Notes under the pieces: generated by a model
The model's database searches: none
The model's input: the letters and a program-made list of their open reading frames with translations, nothing else
What the model was told of the DNA's origin: nothing
Assembly (NCBI GenBank): GCA_038496445.1
Contig: JALMLS010000491.1
Span: forward strand, 48,970-112,969
Length of the DNA stretch: 64,000 nucleotides
Origin: Trichosphaerium sp. ATCC 40318
Lineage: Eukaryota > Discosea > Flabellinia > Trichosidae
Direction of reading: 5' to 3'
Shown: positions 1 to 11,879 of the stretch, piece by piece
Position numbering within the stretch: position 1 is the stretch's first letter
Layout: each line of letters starts with the position of its first letter
Position numbers and translations under genes: made by a program

Positions 1-96
1 GATAAAGTTGAATGTACAAAAGGATTTCTGGATTTCCAAGATAATGGAAAGCAAAAGGAGTGTGTGTTCTCTTGGCGCTTTCTAAATAGAAAATAA
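1..96 (+). CDS. 3' end of an unidentified gene (partial)
   Basis: An open frame runs from the first base of the window to a TAA and reads as about 31 residues rich in Lys, Asp and Phe with two cysteines (VECTKG, KECVFSW). It has no start inside the window, so it could be the last exon of a gene to the left. I do not recognise it. The short length means a chance open frame is possible. Confidence 0.3.
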   Translation, partial: DKVECTKGFLDFQDNGKQKECVFSWRFLNRK

Positions 97-551
97 CGAC
101 ATGATTTGAAGTTGATGAGAATTCAGTGCCTCGAGGTATCGTACCTGATTCTCAACACAAACATCAATCTAGGATCATGTTAGACTGAGAGAAACTGGTA
201 TGAACTGGTACAGTTCCTTGGTCTCGAGTGTCCTTTGGCCGGTGTTCCAGTGTACGCCGTTGTCAATGGAGTGGGGCGCTCTGTGGGTTATTAAGGAGAG
301 GATGTCTGCTCGGCCTATCTTTTTGTGAAAAAAAGGATTACAAGTTTTATTTTGCTATTTATCTAAAAAACACTGTTGGCCTCTTACTGGTCTGTTGATA
401 GTTATTGCTATCCTCAACATTGTACTGAAGGTTTTTTCCAAGAGTAAGTTTGAGTGATTAAAGGTAAGGACACAAAAACTAGTAACTAGTACTTGAACAA
501 CTATGTATTTTCTTTTTCTTGAAAAAAATATACAATTTATTGATACAAAGA
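97..551. other. intergenic, no gene seen
   Basis: No open frame with coding character, RNA gene or repeat was recognised here. It separates the partial frame at the left edge from the convergent gene on the minus strand. Confidence 0.4.
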
Positions 552-1283
552 TTAGTCGGAAAGAAGTGAAGGATCATCAAAAGCCTCAAGTGCAACACCA
601 AGTTTCTTTTTTCTATCCTTTGTAATAACTCGAACATAAGGTTTAAGTAATTTCGCAAAATCATTCAAGCTCTTCCTGCCAACTGCAAAGCAAGGTGTAG
701 TCCCTAACAACCATTAGATTTATGTTTTGTATTTTTAAAGACAGTACCTTTGCCGTCTGGATCACGTGCATAGAGCCTCACTTGATCTTTAGAAGTTTTA
801 TTAGTGATTTTGCCCATTGTCCATTGCTTATCTCCGCGAAGTACAAGTGGAATACAGTGATTAGGTTGTCCAATAGGACCTGAGTAAGAATAAGGACCAC
901 CTTTTCAAAAAGTTTTCAAAGTGTACCTCTGCTTTCTTCATACAAGACAAGAAGAGCATTCTGAACTCTCTCGTCTTCCTTTTGAACGTAGGCCATAATG
1001 AAACAAGGTGTTGGTTTGGCACGACTTGCTGTTTTGAACATATGGAATGGCCTAACAGAATAAGCACGTGACATAGTTTTCATTGTACAGTACCAATAGC
1101 CTATAGGAGATATGATAGTGTCAGCATTATTTATCTCTTCTTGAAGTGATTTTAAGTCGGATTGAACACCTCCAATGGCAGTTGGTCCGAAGTAGTGTCC
1201 TTTAATTTTGATTGTCTAAAAATCACGTGTTAAGTTTACTGTTAGACAAAATAATCAGCGCATACGTTTTCAGAGTCTGACAT
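552..1283 (-). CDS. hypothetical protein, four exons
   Basis: Unrecognised protein of about 189 residues. A six-codon first exon (MSDSEN) is spliced in phase to a main exon beginning TIKIKGHYFGPTAIGG. Two further exons follow (GPIGQPNHCIPLVLRGDK and VGRKSLNDFAKLLKPYVRV), and the protein ends DPSLLSD at a TAA. Introns are about 45-70 bases with GT-AG ends. It has no signal peptide or membrane segment and a basic patch (KDRKKK) near the C-terminus, so it is probably soluble. Exon phases agree throughout and codon use looks coding, so the gene model is better supported than any function. Confidence 0.6.
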
Positions 1284-1890
1284 TTAGTTGATTTAGTAGT
1301 GGTAGTTGTTGTTGTTGGTTGTTATTGAGAATGGTTTTAAGTAGACGTAAAGATATGACTTAACTCCTTTCACTTAAATCTCGAAGCGCTCTTGATACCA
1401 CGTTCTTATCTCGGGCTATTCCAGTACTATATTTAAATATGGGCCATATAACTGCCATAGCATGGACATAACACGTCAAGCAACAGCGTGTAAGTTAGGG
1501 TTTAAAAAAAAATATAAAACAGGACCGTGCACCACTCCATTCACTGTATATGCTTATGGTCATATTGCGACACCTTTACCAAGTTACACGTGATGCTATC
1601 AAGGGCCTAGTGTCGATAAATAAACAATTAAAGCGATGACGTGTACTTTGCTTTCTCATGTATCTACGAAAGGCGCTTGGCATGTCAGTTGGCTACCAAC
1701 CCTTTTTTGCTGTTAAAACGTAGCTTTGTGACTTGACCTTTACATTACTACTATTCATTCGAAAGATCTTTTCTATTGGTGACGCCTCATGACACGTGTT
1801 TTGAATATTGCGTTGATCTTGCGCAATATGCATATTGGCCACTGTCGCAAAGGAAGATTTTGGCCATCAAGTATGGCGCTTTGAGCCAAA
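1284..1890. other. intergenic with several CACGTG palindromes
   Basis: No gene seen. The stretch has a short T-rich run just upstream of the minus-strand start and CACGTG sites near 1588 and 1793. It could be a shared 5' region for divergent transcription. Confidence 0.35.
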
Positions 1891-2635
1891 ATGGAAGCGG
1901 ACAGTTCCAAATTTCTGTTGGATATTGCTGAAAAGTTGAGCTTGGATGTATAGTTGACACCCGAACAATTATTAATGGGAAAAATTGGTATTAAGCGCTT
2001 TGAGTATGTTGAGGATGTTCAATGTAATATCAACTTTACTCATTGTCTCCTGTCTTTTACTAAGTTTTAGGTTCTACCTTGTGGTCAAAGGATACACTTA
2101 ACTTGTGGTCTCATAGAGTGGTATTACCTTTCATTAGCCCAAATGGCAAGTTCATCTTCTTTAACTACAAAAACAACAACTGTGGTGTTTGATAATAACA
2201 CTGGCAAAAAAGTTGGTGTATTGAATCACCCTGTAAGACAAGTCATTGGTCAGGGTGATTACTTAATCATTATCAATAGAGATTGCATGTACAAGTACCT
2301 GGAAGATAACAACACATTTAATCTATTGTGGAAGACAAAATTCAAGAAATCGGAAATAGATACAGTTTCTGCTTATCATTTTTCCAAATCAATTCATCCT
2401 CCTGATTAATGACAATAAAACCGGTTAGATGTCCAAAATAAGTGTCACTCTTGTTGATGATATGGGTAATCAGGTTTGGCAGAAGTTTGTAGATATTGAA
2501 GGACTTGCATTGAAGTGCTATCCCGATGTTCATTATGAGATAAGAGGAAAGCAAGGCATTATTTTAAAAGCATTTGAATATGAGAATGCTTTAATGGAAT
2601 GTATCGGATGGGATGGCTCAACAAAATGGAGATAG
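1891..2635 (+). pseudogene. broken gene with RING-like relic
   Basis: A short reading frame starts MEADSSKF and stops after 20 codons. After a plausible acceptor at about 2070 the frame reads VLPCGQRIHLTCGLIEW, close to the CGHxxHxxC core of RING zinc fingers but lacking the flanking CxxC pairs. The frame continues through a Ser/Thr-rich stretch to a stop at 2409. A second frame (2429-2635) then carries IRGKQGIILKAFEYENALM, which looks like the continuation after a frameshift. I infer a decayed RING-type protein; the RING assignment rests on a single half-motif. Confidence 0.35.
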
Positions 2636-2690
2636 AGCGATTCATACCTATACCAGCTTGAAAGATGTAAAGTTTTTTTTCTTATATTAT

Positions 2691-4671
2691 TTACAGTGTA
2701 CACCATAGTACTACAATCATTGTTATTATCGATTCAAAGGTTATTTTTAAAATATTTCCATTGTTAATAGGTTCTCTACATTTAGTGATTTGAAGACGTA
2801 GAATTGAGGAGGTTCTTAGGTTTTTTCTTGATTTTCTGACACATTGAGTATAATCTTTGTTTACTTCTGGGCTAATCTCTTCACAATTCTTTCGTTGAGC
2901 AATTAACGCTGTTGTTGACTTTATAGTAATAAATTCAATTAGTCTACGGATGTATCATGATATGATTTACCTCTATATTCTTCGAGTCTATCGTGAACGA
3001 ACCTGTGAAACATTCCGAAACATCAACAACTGCTGTATCTTTTTTAATTTGTAAAACACTTCCTACGTTGATACTTATATTTCCTTTAGAAATAATATAG
3101 TTAGCATACAATACACGCTATTTTATAGGTACGTACCAGGTACGTATAGATTTGAATTGACAACCACTACTGGAGCGTTGCTCTCCAAGTTTTCTAAATT
3201 TTTTTTAATACTCTAAGAAAAAAGCAGGAATCTATTTGTTACCTCTTGTTCTTGGATCATTTTCAATCTCGCAAATAACGTTTATTGCTCCGACAGTATC
3301 ACAACGATAATCGGCCCACCTTTGGGCAGAACCCCTATACTCAACTGTTAAGAGACATGCTTTGAAGAACTAACATGGCTTGAAAATGCAATAAACAAAG
3401 CACGTGTGTGACACGTGCTCGTTCTGAAAAAAGAAAAGCGAAAGAAAAAAAAACGCACAAAACAACACAGTTCTCTTTGACTGAACCTGGAAACTTCTTG
3501 TTCTGAGGTTCTCGGCTAAACCAAGGATATTTCTTTATTGTTCTACCAAACTCCCTCTTTTCTTTTGTTACAGCCTAAGTGAGTATCACGTGTTAGTAGT
3601 TAATAAATAATAAATGAAAAGGTACCCATTTAAAATCAAAGTGATTACTACTAAATCCACTAGTAAGCCCTATCCATACACCTTCTCTGTTGAACTCTTG
3701 TTTTCTTACACTATGAACAAAAGTTTGCTCATCAGCAGTTGTAATCGTAGCGATATAACCACACTGCCCTAGAAACAATAGCCGTTAATAAAAAAATCTA
3801 TACTTGTGATACAACTTACCTTGTGCTTCTATCCATGTCAACCTTTTTTTAATACCGTTGTAACAGTGACCTTTTATAATGTAAGTCAATGAGATGACAT
3901 GTTATCTAAGCCGAAGAATGCCTGAAGTCGAAAATGACAAAGGATCTGTTTTTCAGAAGTAAGTTTGCTGCTAAAAATGTACCCGCTAGTACGTGATCGC
4001 AAGGTACCTCGTCAGGTACCACAACACATTCTTTATCTACTGATATATTTGCGTTATGAATTGCTTCGCAAATAAAGCGATTTGGAGCACATCCAGGAAC
4101 GAGTGCCTTTTAGAAAAAAAAAGTTACAAAAAAAAAAAAGTGAAAGATCTATTAGGTTTATTTTGTGTACACACTGTACGTACCCCTCCTTTGAAAGTAG
4201 CGCAACCACCAATACCTGATTTACTATTTACTCCAAAATTTCCCTTGAATAGAGTTGGAGAAACGCTTGAGCCATCAGACCAATAAAATTTTGAGTTCTT
4301 TCTTGTTAACATCACTTTAATGTCCTTCGTATTGTCTTAGGCACGTGGTAAACGTAAAAAACCCGATGGTACCTTGAATAGCGAAATAACAGAAGCTTCC
4401 ATAATTGAATCAATGACCAAAGGATGTGAGCCTGGATACTATTAACAAGATACAAAAACGCGAAATGGTTTGGGTCGAAAATGAAATTGTTTTTGATTTT
4501 ATTTTTTTTGTCCCTTGTGATCCCCATTCGATGCTTACCTGCTGCGCATGAAGTATTCGTATTATTTGTAGAATCGTGTAGGTAGTAGACTTTATTCTGC
4601 CACTTACAAGACGATATTTGCGTAGCTGTACATGACGTTACGCACAGAATAACACAAAGCCAAAGAATCAT
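2691..4671 (-). CDS. secreted/membrane protein with two C-type lectin-like domains
   Basis: The minus-strand gene starts with a clear signal peptide (MILWLCVILCVTSC) at 4671. Lectin domain 1 is split over exons: YPGSHPLVIDSIMEASVISL, then FYWSDGSSVSP and GIGGCATF, ending NRFICEAI. Domain 2 reads LTWIEAQ, CGYIATITTADEQTF, VWIGLTSGF, later QRWADYRCD and INVICEIE. These are the usual CTLD landmarks (WIGL, DGS, final CE). A Cys-containing region follows and then a hydrophobic C-terminus (IITMIVVLWCTL) that could be a membrane or GPI-attachment segment. It is probably a cell-surface glycan or particle receptor. The join between exon 1 and exon 2 is out of phase by my reading, so a small error or a missed exon is possible there. 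Confidence 0.7.
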
Positions 4672-5209
4672 GGTTTCGTTGCCACAAAAGAGAAAAACAA
4701 AGTTCGATAAGTCATTTTTTTTTTGGTGTACACGTGATTTATTTTAGGTTATCACTCGATTTGAATAATAAAAACCATAGAATCTTCAATAAATACTCAC
4801 GCGCTCAAAAATTACGCGATAAGTATCACGTGATAAATTGAGGAAAAAAAAAGAACCGGATATAGCGGTTTTGTTGGTATTTTTTTCATCCTAGTGTGGT
4901 GTCATTTACGTTCTACTACGCCACTATTTTCACCCGGAGCTCTGACAAAGCGAATTACTTGCGCGTACACATATCAAACTAAAGAACGCTCAATGAACGC
5001 TGTCGTGCATCTTTTTAGCGTTTTTTATGTAATATGAGCGCTAGCCAACACCTTTAATCCGTACACACTATTAATCTTGTATATTTTACCCTCTGAGGCT
5101 GAGGATGGTGACCCTAGCGTTGACAGCCTGGGTTTGATCGAATTGATCAATCAATTCTTTTACCTTCATCGAGAAGTGACTTGTATTTCTTTGATAACAA
5201 ACCAACTTT
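4672..5209. other. intergenic, upstream of the lectin-like gene
   Basis: No gene seen. Two CACGTG palindromes (4732, 4828) lie within 160 bases of the lectin-like start codon. Confidence 0.35.
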
Positions 5210-5340
5210 TATGAATGCAGCACATGTTAGTCGTATGGACGTTCATCTGTAATGCGCATACAGCAACTGAGATTAACAGTATGGAAACCAGACAGTGACT
5301 GGTACGCCATTGGTGTAATGGTATTCTTCAATTAATTCAC
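5210..5340 (-). pseudogene. LRR relic of the F-box/LRR family
   Basis: The minus strand reads SLSGFHTVNLSCCMRITDE, which matches the repeat unit (ALxGVHTINLSxCxxITDE) of the intact F-box/LRR proteins at 20.3 and 31.8 kb. Only about one repeat is recognisable and the flanks contain stops, so this is a decayed fragment of that family. Confidence 0.55.
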
Positions 5341-6660
5341 CATTGCCAGACCAGTTGTACTCCATGAAGTATACCATTGGCATAAATACACTCATAAGAC
5401 TGCACGATCCTCCCACAACTCTTTATACTCTCCTTCTATCTCGTCATTTACATAGTTACATGTGTACCACACTTGACACCTTTGTACCAACTTGTGACAT
5501 GTCCTTCTTTTTTACCACCAACACTGAGACCTAGTGTCTAGAATCTTCTATTATGATTTAGCAGCTCACGTCTTCAGGTTGCTATTCTTCAATTTGTAAT
5601 ACTTGGAAAGTTGCCATTAAGACTTTGGCGATTGTTACATGTGCGTAGGTATGTGTGGTGCGATTGTTGGTCACCTGACATTGGGACATTTTGTGAAATA
5701 TACAAAAGCAATCTATGTTTGTATCTTTATTGTCCGTATCATTCAAGTTTGCAAAACTTTGCTACTTTTTGCTGTTTGTGACTTTTGGTTTTCGTGTTTA
5801 GTCAGATCTGACAGATCTTGCAACTTATGTTAGTTCTTGCAAGATCTGTTAAAAACTACAAGATCTGACAGATCTTGTCAGTTCTGGAAAACTAAATCCA
5901 CGTGTTTTTAACCATTATTTTATTTTGTACATTGTTAGCAGTTCTGTTGACGTCCTATAATGTTCATCAGTTGTCTCCTATACTCTAAAATGTACTATTA
6001 CGCCATACTAATACCATACACTCAACGCAAGATACTTTGGAAGCGCTTGAAATTTTCTTAGAGATTTTAACGTTATCTCACGTTTAATAACCCCTGTAAA
6101 TAAAAATACAAACTGTACTTCTATCTATGCACAACTTCTTTGCGTACATACTTAAAGAATACAAAAGGGAGCCAGATCTTATTACAAGGGCTACAGTCAA
6201 AACGTTACAGGTCTTGATTTAAAGGTGGTAAATGATAATTTTTTGGGATTAGCGAATTTTGCTAAGCAGTGCCACTTGTTGTACACACGTAAATACGCAT
6301 GGGAAACATGTTGTCACTAGTTTTAGTGCGTTTGTGTTATTTTGAAAGTCAAAAAAAAATCAATACTGTTTACGGGCAAAAAAAGTCAAATTTTTGCTGC
6401 GAAGAATTTAAATCACTATTTCCTCCACCTGTTAGGCTTTGGCAGTACTGATACTGCTGTTGCATGGCGCAGGTGGAACGTTGTGTGTGCTGTGAATACG
6501 TCAGGGCTGCTAAAGGCTCTAGAGTTACAGTACATTACAAAAATGACCAATGGCACATGGGAAGCTTTCTTTGTTTGTTAGATGTGCATAGCGAAGCGGA
6601 TAAAGGATTTGCGTGTGCTCAGTGACGGAATGAAAACGCAATTGCGGTAAAGGTATGTCT
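5341..6660. other. intergenic; unassigned frames only
   Basis: Open frames of 60-80 codons occur (5343-5534, 5639-5833, 6342-6581) but none shows a family motif, a splice partner or a signal peptide. The notable structure is the AGATCT palindrome cluster described separately. Confidence 0.3.
5801..5888. repeat. cluster of AGATCTGACAGATCT palindromes
   Basis: CAGATCTGACAGATCTTG occurs twice about 50 bases apart. Between the two copies lies TTGCAAGATCTG, the reverse complement of part of the unit. Each unit is itself a near-perfect inverted repeat, so the 88-base stretch can fold in several ways. No coding role is apparent. Confidence 0.6.
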
Positions 6661-6756
6661 AAAACCAAAAAACGGCAGCCAAAAGCCGACAAACTCTACA
6701 GCACCTATTTTACTACTACTTCTGAGAGTTTGGCTGCCGTTTTTTGATTTTGGCTT
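6661..6756. repeat. inverted repeat / hairpin
   Basis: The left arm AAAAAACGGCAGCC and right arm GGCTGCCGTTTTTT are exact inverted copies. The similarity extends outward (CCAAAA against TTTTGG) and inward (AAACTCT against AGAGTTT), with about 40 bases of unpaired centre. This could be a solo short inverted-repeat element or a transcript-end hairpin. Confidence 0.6.
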
Positions 6757-7702
6757 GAGATTTCAGGCCAACACAAAATCACGTGCCTATTTTGTTTTTT
6801 ACCAACTTCTGCAAAGTGTTGTTAACGCATCTATAAGGCGTGTAAGAGGAGAGGAAGGCTTATTGGACCGTTTTCAAAACTCAAATCAAAAAAATACCAA
6901 AAACAGTGCGTCAAACTACTCCAATAATCACACTTACACAAGGATAGGCAGTTGGATGCGTTTAACAACAAAGTGCAACAACACGTGGTAGCGTTTCTTA
7001 AAACTCAAAGTAGGTATGCAAGAAGGTGCAGAGTTACAGTATCAAGTTCGAAAAATAGAGTTGCTTGAATACGAGAGTAGTAAACAAGAAAAACTTTGAA
7101 TTTTGGGAATTGGATGATGGATTTTGTTGCTAGTCAAGTTCCTGCTAATGATAAAAGAGTACGCAAGGCATTTGACTGGAGCATACTAGATGTTTTGGAT
7201 GAAAATAATGTCATTGGAGATGAGACTTTTTGTCTTTAATACGGAAAAATGACAAAAAAACTTAATCAACTGATGGGGAATGGTCAATAGTTTTTAGAGC
7301 TCTCTTAAGCTACACGCATATACCTAACATATAGTAGCTTGTATACAAAAAATAAATTCACTGTTTTACGGGTTTCTAAGTTGTTGACGATTTTTTTTCC
7401 AAATGGGTACTGCTTAGTAAAATTCGCTCTACTTTAGCTGGTTAGCCAAAACGGGGTACAAACATTTCTACGGGAAAACTATTTTTTTTTTGCGGGAAAA
7501 TTGTTCAAGTTGGTAACACCACCCAAAAATTACATATTAATATAGTTAGCTTTACTCTGACTCGATTATAGGTAGATTTATCTGTTCACGTGAAATGTCA
7601 CGTGAGCAGTTCACCGGGAAAAAACAACAATCATCAAGCAAGTATAAATCTCAATCATCATAAACATCACAACCACTAGAACAACAACAACTAAAAAACC
7701 AA
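6757..7702. other. unassigned region upstream of the lipase
   Basis: Weakly coding frames occur (6755-6991 and a short one at about 7112-7240 reading KAFDWSILDVLDENN). They may be remnants of a decayed gene or transposon but match nothing I know. Two CACGTG palindromes at about 7588-7605 sit roughly 100 bases before the lipase start. Confidence 0.3.
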
Positions 7703-8663
7703 ATGTCTAAAGCACCTAAGAAGAATGACCCAAAGTCTAAACCAACAAAGAAGGACAACGGAGAGAAACCAAATCTGAAGGAATGGATAAACCCCGACAA
7801 GAAAGCACCAAGCTTGAAAGATATCCTCAAAAAAGAACCTAAAGACAAGCATCCTGCTAAATTCACACTTCCTTTGGAAGATGACAATATTAGACAATTA
7901 TTGCTGGCATGTTCACAAGACGTATACGATTTCAAAGAGCAGGGCAAGTTTAAGGATCATTTGAGGAACCTAAAAAAACAGAAGGAGTATTTTACAAGTG
8001 GTAACTTTATTCAATATGGATTGTACTTGGTTCTAAAGGGCAAGTACAAGAACAAGAAGATACTTGCACTCAGAGGAACAGATTCGCTATTTGGTGAGTT
8101 TTTTTTTGATTTTTGGTTAAATAAATAATGTACTCATGTACTTTGTAGGTGTTGTACAAGATATCTCTCTGATTTACTCAGGACCTACAATCAGCAAGGC
8201 CAAAAGATGTGCTGTAGAAATAGCAAAGAAATCTGACGTGAACCCTGACTTTATTACAGGTACACAAAAACAACAAGAGTGAAATTGGACCCTTGTAAAA
8301 ACAAAAAAAAAAACTAACTTTGGTTTTCCTTAAGGTCACTCACTTGGCGGAGCTCTTGCTGAAATGGTAGCTTCTGAAATACCACTCCCTGGCGCTTCAT
8401 TTAATTCACCTGGAGTGTATTCTTGGTTCAAACTGTTTAATCTGTGCGGTGAAAGCAAAAAGTATGCTAGCGTTTTAAGATATGAAGTGCATTTGACCAA
8501 AGGTGACCTTGTTTCCAAGTTTGCTGGTTGCCGTTCCCCTGACAATGGGCATATTGCAAAGCCAATATGGCACAAAGCTGTTGCGAAACCTGGTGGACCT
8601 AAGGAAGCAAAATGGAAGCATGCTATCAAGGGCTGTATTGCTAGAATTGGAGCACTCGAGTAA
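7703..8663 (+). CDS. class 3 (fungal-type) lipase-like hydrolase
   Basis: Three exons (7703-8093, 8149-8259, 8335-8663) join in phase to give about 276 residues. The nucleophile elbow GHSLGG spans the second intron, and ILALRGTDS before it is the beta strand and oxyanion region typical of lipase class 3 (alpha/beta hydrolase). After the Ser come SFNSPG, then TKGDLVSKF with a good candidate for the catalytic Asp, and KWKHAIKG with a candidate His. There is no signal peptide; the first 50 residues are very rich in Lys and Pro, suggesting a cytosolic enzyme with a disordered N-terminus. The family hydrolyses acylglycerol or phospholipid esters; the actual substrate is unknown. Confidence 0.85.
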
Positions 8664-9239
8664 GAATTGCAGTGCTCTTGGTATTAGAATAGATAAGAAA
8701 TCGAGAAGAAATTATTTGTCAGAATAAAACAAATTACCTTTTAGATCGTAGTTTCTTTATTGTCCTCCTAAAGCTTCTAAGGAAACTATACAATTTCAAT
8801 TTTTATTGTAGCGGATACAACTAAGTTAATGACACCACCTTGTTCTATAATATGCGCTGACAACTAGGGTGTACATTCTGCGTTCTTATACAATTACTTT
8901 TACTTTTGTTCGCAAAAAACCCTAAATAGTTCACTCTTGGTTTACGTCACAACGACAATAAAGACAAAGGGCATCGTTGGGAAATTGAACTGTACCTAAA
9001 GTAGTGTAGTTAGATATCTCTCCTGTACCAGTTCAATTGTAAGTCCAGTGTTAGATGAAGTATATTGATCACAAAGTATTGATGCATCAATATTCCAAAA
9101 CGAAAAAAACAGCTTCTTTATTAGGAAAGTACACGCGTACTTTCAACATGCTTTACTCAAAGGTTACATGACACTTGTTCTCGTTGTCTCGACACCTTAC
9201 TAATACAATAACATTGACGTAGATCAAATTAAACAACAG
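8664..9239. other. intergenic, no gene seen
   Basis: Nothing with coding character was recognised downstream of the lipase. Confidence 0.35.
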
Positions 9240-9430
9240 TGTGCGCTTGATTGAGCTAGCGGTGATGTTGTGGTTATCTTTTAGAACAATACTCTGAACT
9301 CCCGCTAAAGGAGTGACACCATTCTAAGTATTATCAAGACAAGCTATAAACAGCGTGTCCCAGCAAGAAATGACATCAAGAATAATAGCATGGAAACCAG
9401 CAAGTGCTTTAACACCTTATCAGTTAATGA
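9240..9430 (-). pseudogene. LRR relic of the F-box/LRR family
   Basis: The minus strand reads GVKALAGFHAIILD and, after an interruption, PLAGVQSIVLKDNHNITASS. Both match the ALAGVHTINL repeat of the intact F-box/LRR genes in this window, with frameshifts and stops between them. Confidence 0.5.
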
Positions 9431-10521
9431 GACAAATAGTACTTTCGATGTACGTAGCTTATGACAAGGATTTAGCGAAGCTGTCAGTTTCGAATAAAAA
9501 TACAACTGCAGTGATTATCTTGTCTTGGAATTGACTTAGACTATCGTTGCTACAACGAAACAAATTGCATAAACTCGACCAAAAATACCTTTGATAACAC
9601 TTTTCTCCTCATTAGTATATCTTGACTTGCAAGTACACCTAATATTCACCTTTGGTGAACGCTATTTTGTACTACAATCTATTCACCACACCACAAAAGG
9701 TCACTCTTATTTTCCATTAAACTTTTATTGTACGGATTTGACATGAAATAACGATTTTTTAAAAGACCACCCCCGAGTAGCTTTCTTTCTTTTGTACATG
9801 TTAAGTACTCTATACTTATACACTAATGTTATCTTGCAGAGTTTCAAAAGGCTACGTAAGTAGTAACGTTCTCAAACTCTGGAATTCGAATATTGTAATA
9901 ATACACGTATAAAGATTTTAATAATAAAAATAGAACAAACAAAAGTGCTATTTTGGTGTGCAACAATGAAAATAGGATAGTATTATTCCGTTCTCAAAGC
10001 GGCAACAATATGTGCAGTAGCAATTTCTCCGTGATTGACCAAGCTGACTTCCATTTTTGCAATTTGAACCACCCTTAATTGAAGGCTTTGAACACATCTA
10101 TGTGTACGCAATTGACATTTACAGCCTTTGGGGGTATAAAAAACGCCACAAACATATGTGGGGTCAAGGAAAAAGCACTAACAGAAACGACAACTGTAAA
10201 GTTGAATCTTTTTGGTATTCGTTTTATTCAAAACTGCAAATAATTCCTAATTTGAGAACGCTACTATGTAGTTAAAAATACAAACCCCAACACCCCTTGA
10301 ACAATTACAATGGCCTCTAAAAATAAACTCATTCCGAGATTTCTGCAAGAAATTTACAATTTTTGCAATTTTGAAGTTAAAAAGGTGGAGAAATGTGTAA
10401 AAAAAGCAGCTCAAAAAACCTCTCTTCTCACCCACTTAGACCATGTTTGCTGTCAAGCCTCCACAAAAATTCTTGTATTTTCTCATCTTGCGCTAAAAAT
10501 AACAAATCAGACTTTCATACA
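9431..10521. other. intergenic, no gene identified
   Basis: Two modest frames (10057-10275 and 10310-10525, the latter Lys/Cys-rich) show no recognisable motif. They could be 5' leader sequence of the following surface-protein gene. Confidence 0.3.
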
Positions 10522-11696
10522 ATGATTAAAGCACTTGCGATTCTATTTACTCTAATTTCCTTGACGCACTCACTAAGTAAGTCAATGATGTTTTAGCTCT
10601 ACCATTGTGTTAAACGAAAAAGAAAAATAAATGTATGGAGGCTGAAAACTAAGTATGTGGTAGGTGTAGGCGATAGAGGAGCTTGTACGATAACACATCA
10701 AATGACCAATCTCTTGGCACCGTCTGCCTAGTAAACAACCCTGATTTTATTGTTAACGATACAGCAATAGAATATCGTAACGAGTTTGTCTCAACTATAG
10801 TTGTTGATATAAACACAGACTCGTTTCAATTAACCATGTCATCAATGTTTCGACAAACTACAACCGACATCTTTTTAATTGCATGTGTTATGGAGCAACC
10901 AGTTATTGTTGAAGGTACGGTGTTAAAAAAGTAGGATGAACATTAAAATAGAATTTGTGTTCTATTTTTGTGTCATAGAGGCTATATATACCATTTTTTT
11001 TCGACTTTGTTTTTGTAACTATTTGAAAACTAAAATCTGAGACTTCGCTCAAGCTAATGACGTGTGACTTAAGTTGATCGACTTAGCTTCTTTTTTTTTT
11101 TTTGATTGAAAACGTTTGCAGTCACAGTGATAGTACTATATCTAACGCTTTAACTACAGGTATATCATTGGTTTCTTCTAATTTCACCAATAATCCCGTA
11201 AATCCTTCCTTCAATCAAACAACATTCAGGTGTGTAATTATCAAATTGAGGCTGTTGGTTTAACTTTTTTAATAGTTTCGTTATACCCATTACAGACTTT
11301 CCTCCAGGTTTGTATGAACTGGAATATAGCATAGCTTCATCAAGAGCGCCAACGACACTACCACCTACAACATTACCTCCTACAACACTACCACCTACAA
11401 CACTACCTCCTACAACACTACCTCCTACTCTAGCTCCTACAACTCTAACTCCTACTCTAGCTCTACCTCCTACAACAGCGCCTCCAACAACTCTGCCGCC
11501 AACAACACTACCGCCAAATATGCCACCGTCAAACGTATTTCAATCAACTCCAACTCCCACAACACAAGAACCAACTGCCGTTCCAACACAATCTCCTGTA
11601 ACTCAGCTGTGTTCTTCTTCAGAACAATTGAAGTCTATCAATCTCGTGTTTTACGTTTCTTTTGTAGCACTGTTAAGTATATTATTGTTGAATTGA
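10522..11696 (+). CDS. Thr/Pro-rich surface protein with C-terminal anchor signal (possibly broken)
   Basis: Exon 1 encodes a signal peptide (MIKALAILFTLISLTHS) followed by a GTAAGT donor. A globular exon follows (about 10680-10915; EYRNEFVSTIVVDINTD, IFLIACVMEQ). A small N-x-T-rich exon (SSNFTNNP, FNQTTF) comes next, then a last exon with about ten TTLPP-type repeats. The protein ends in a hydrophobic tail (INLVFYVSFVALLSILLLN) typical of a GPI-attachment signal. This architecture predicts an O-glycosylated, stalk-like cell-surface protein. The phases of exons 1-2 and 3-4 do not agree in my reading, so there may be a missed exon, a frameshift, or the gene may be decaying. Confidence 0.55.
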
Positions 11697-11879
11697 ATAA
11701 AAATTATTGAGAAAATACATCTCTGTCACATTCCTATTAAATATCTAGATAATATGTTAAAAAATGGCGCGTGGTCGAGCAAGTGTGCTCAACTAAACAG
11801 TTTGTAATATACGCTATGTGCGAAAACTGTGTTTTATTGAGACTGTTAAAATCAGGTATGTCATTGCACTAGATGCATC

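Noticed and set aside
1494-1500. TTAGGG next to an A tract as a telomere hint
   Set aside because: Only a single unit, no tandem repeats.
7651-7947. Long Gly/Ser/Phe-rich minus-strand frame over the lipase N-terminus
   Set aside because: It is the shadow of the Lys/Pro-rich lipase exon, which has the motif-supported frame and splice partners.
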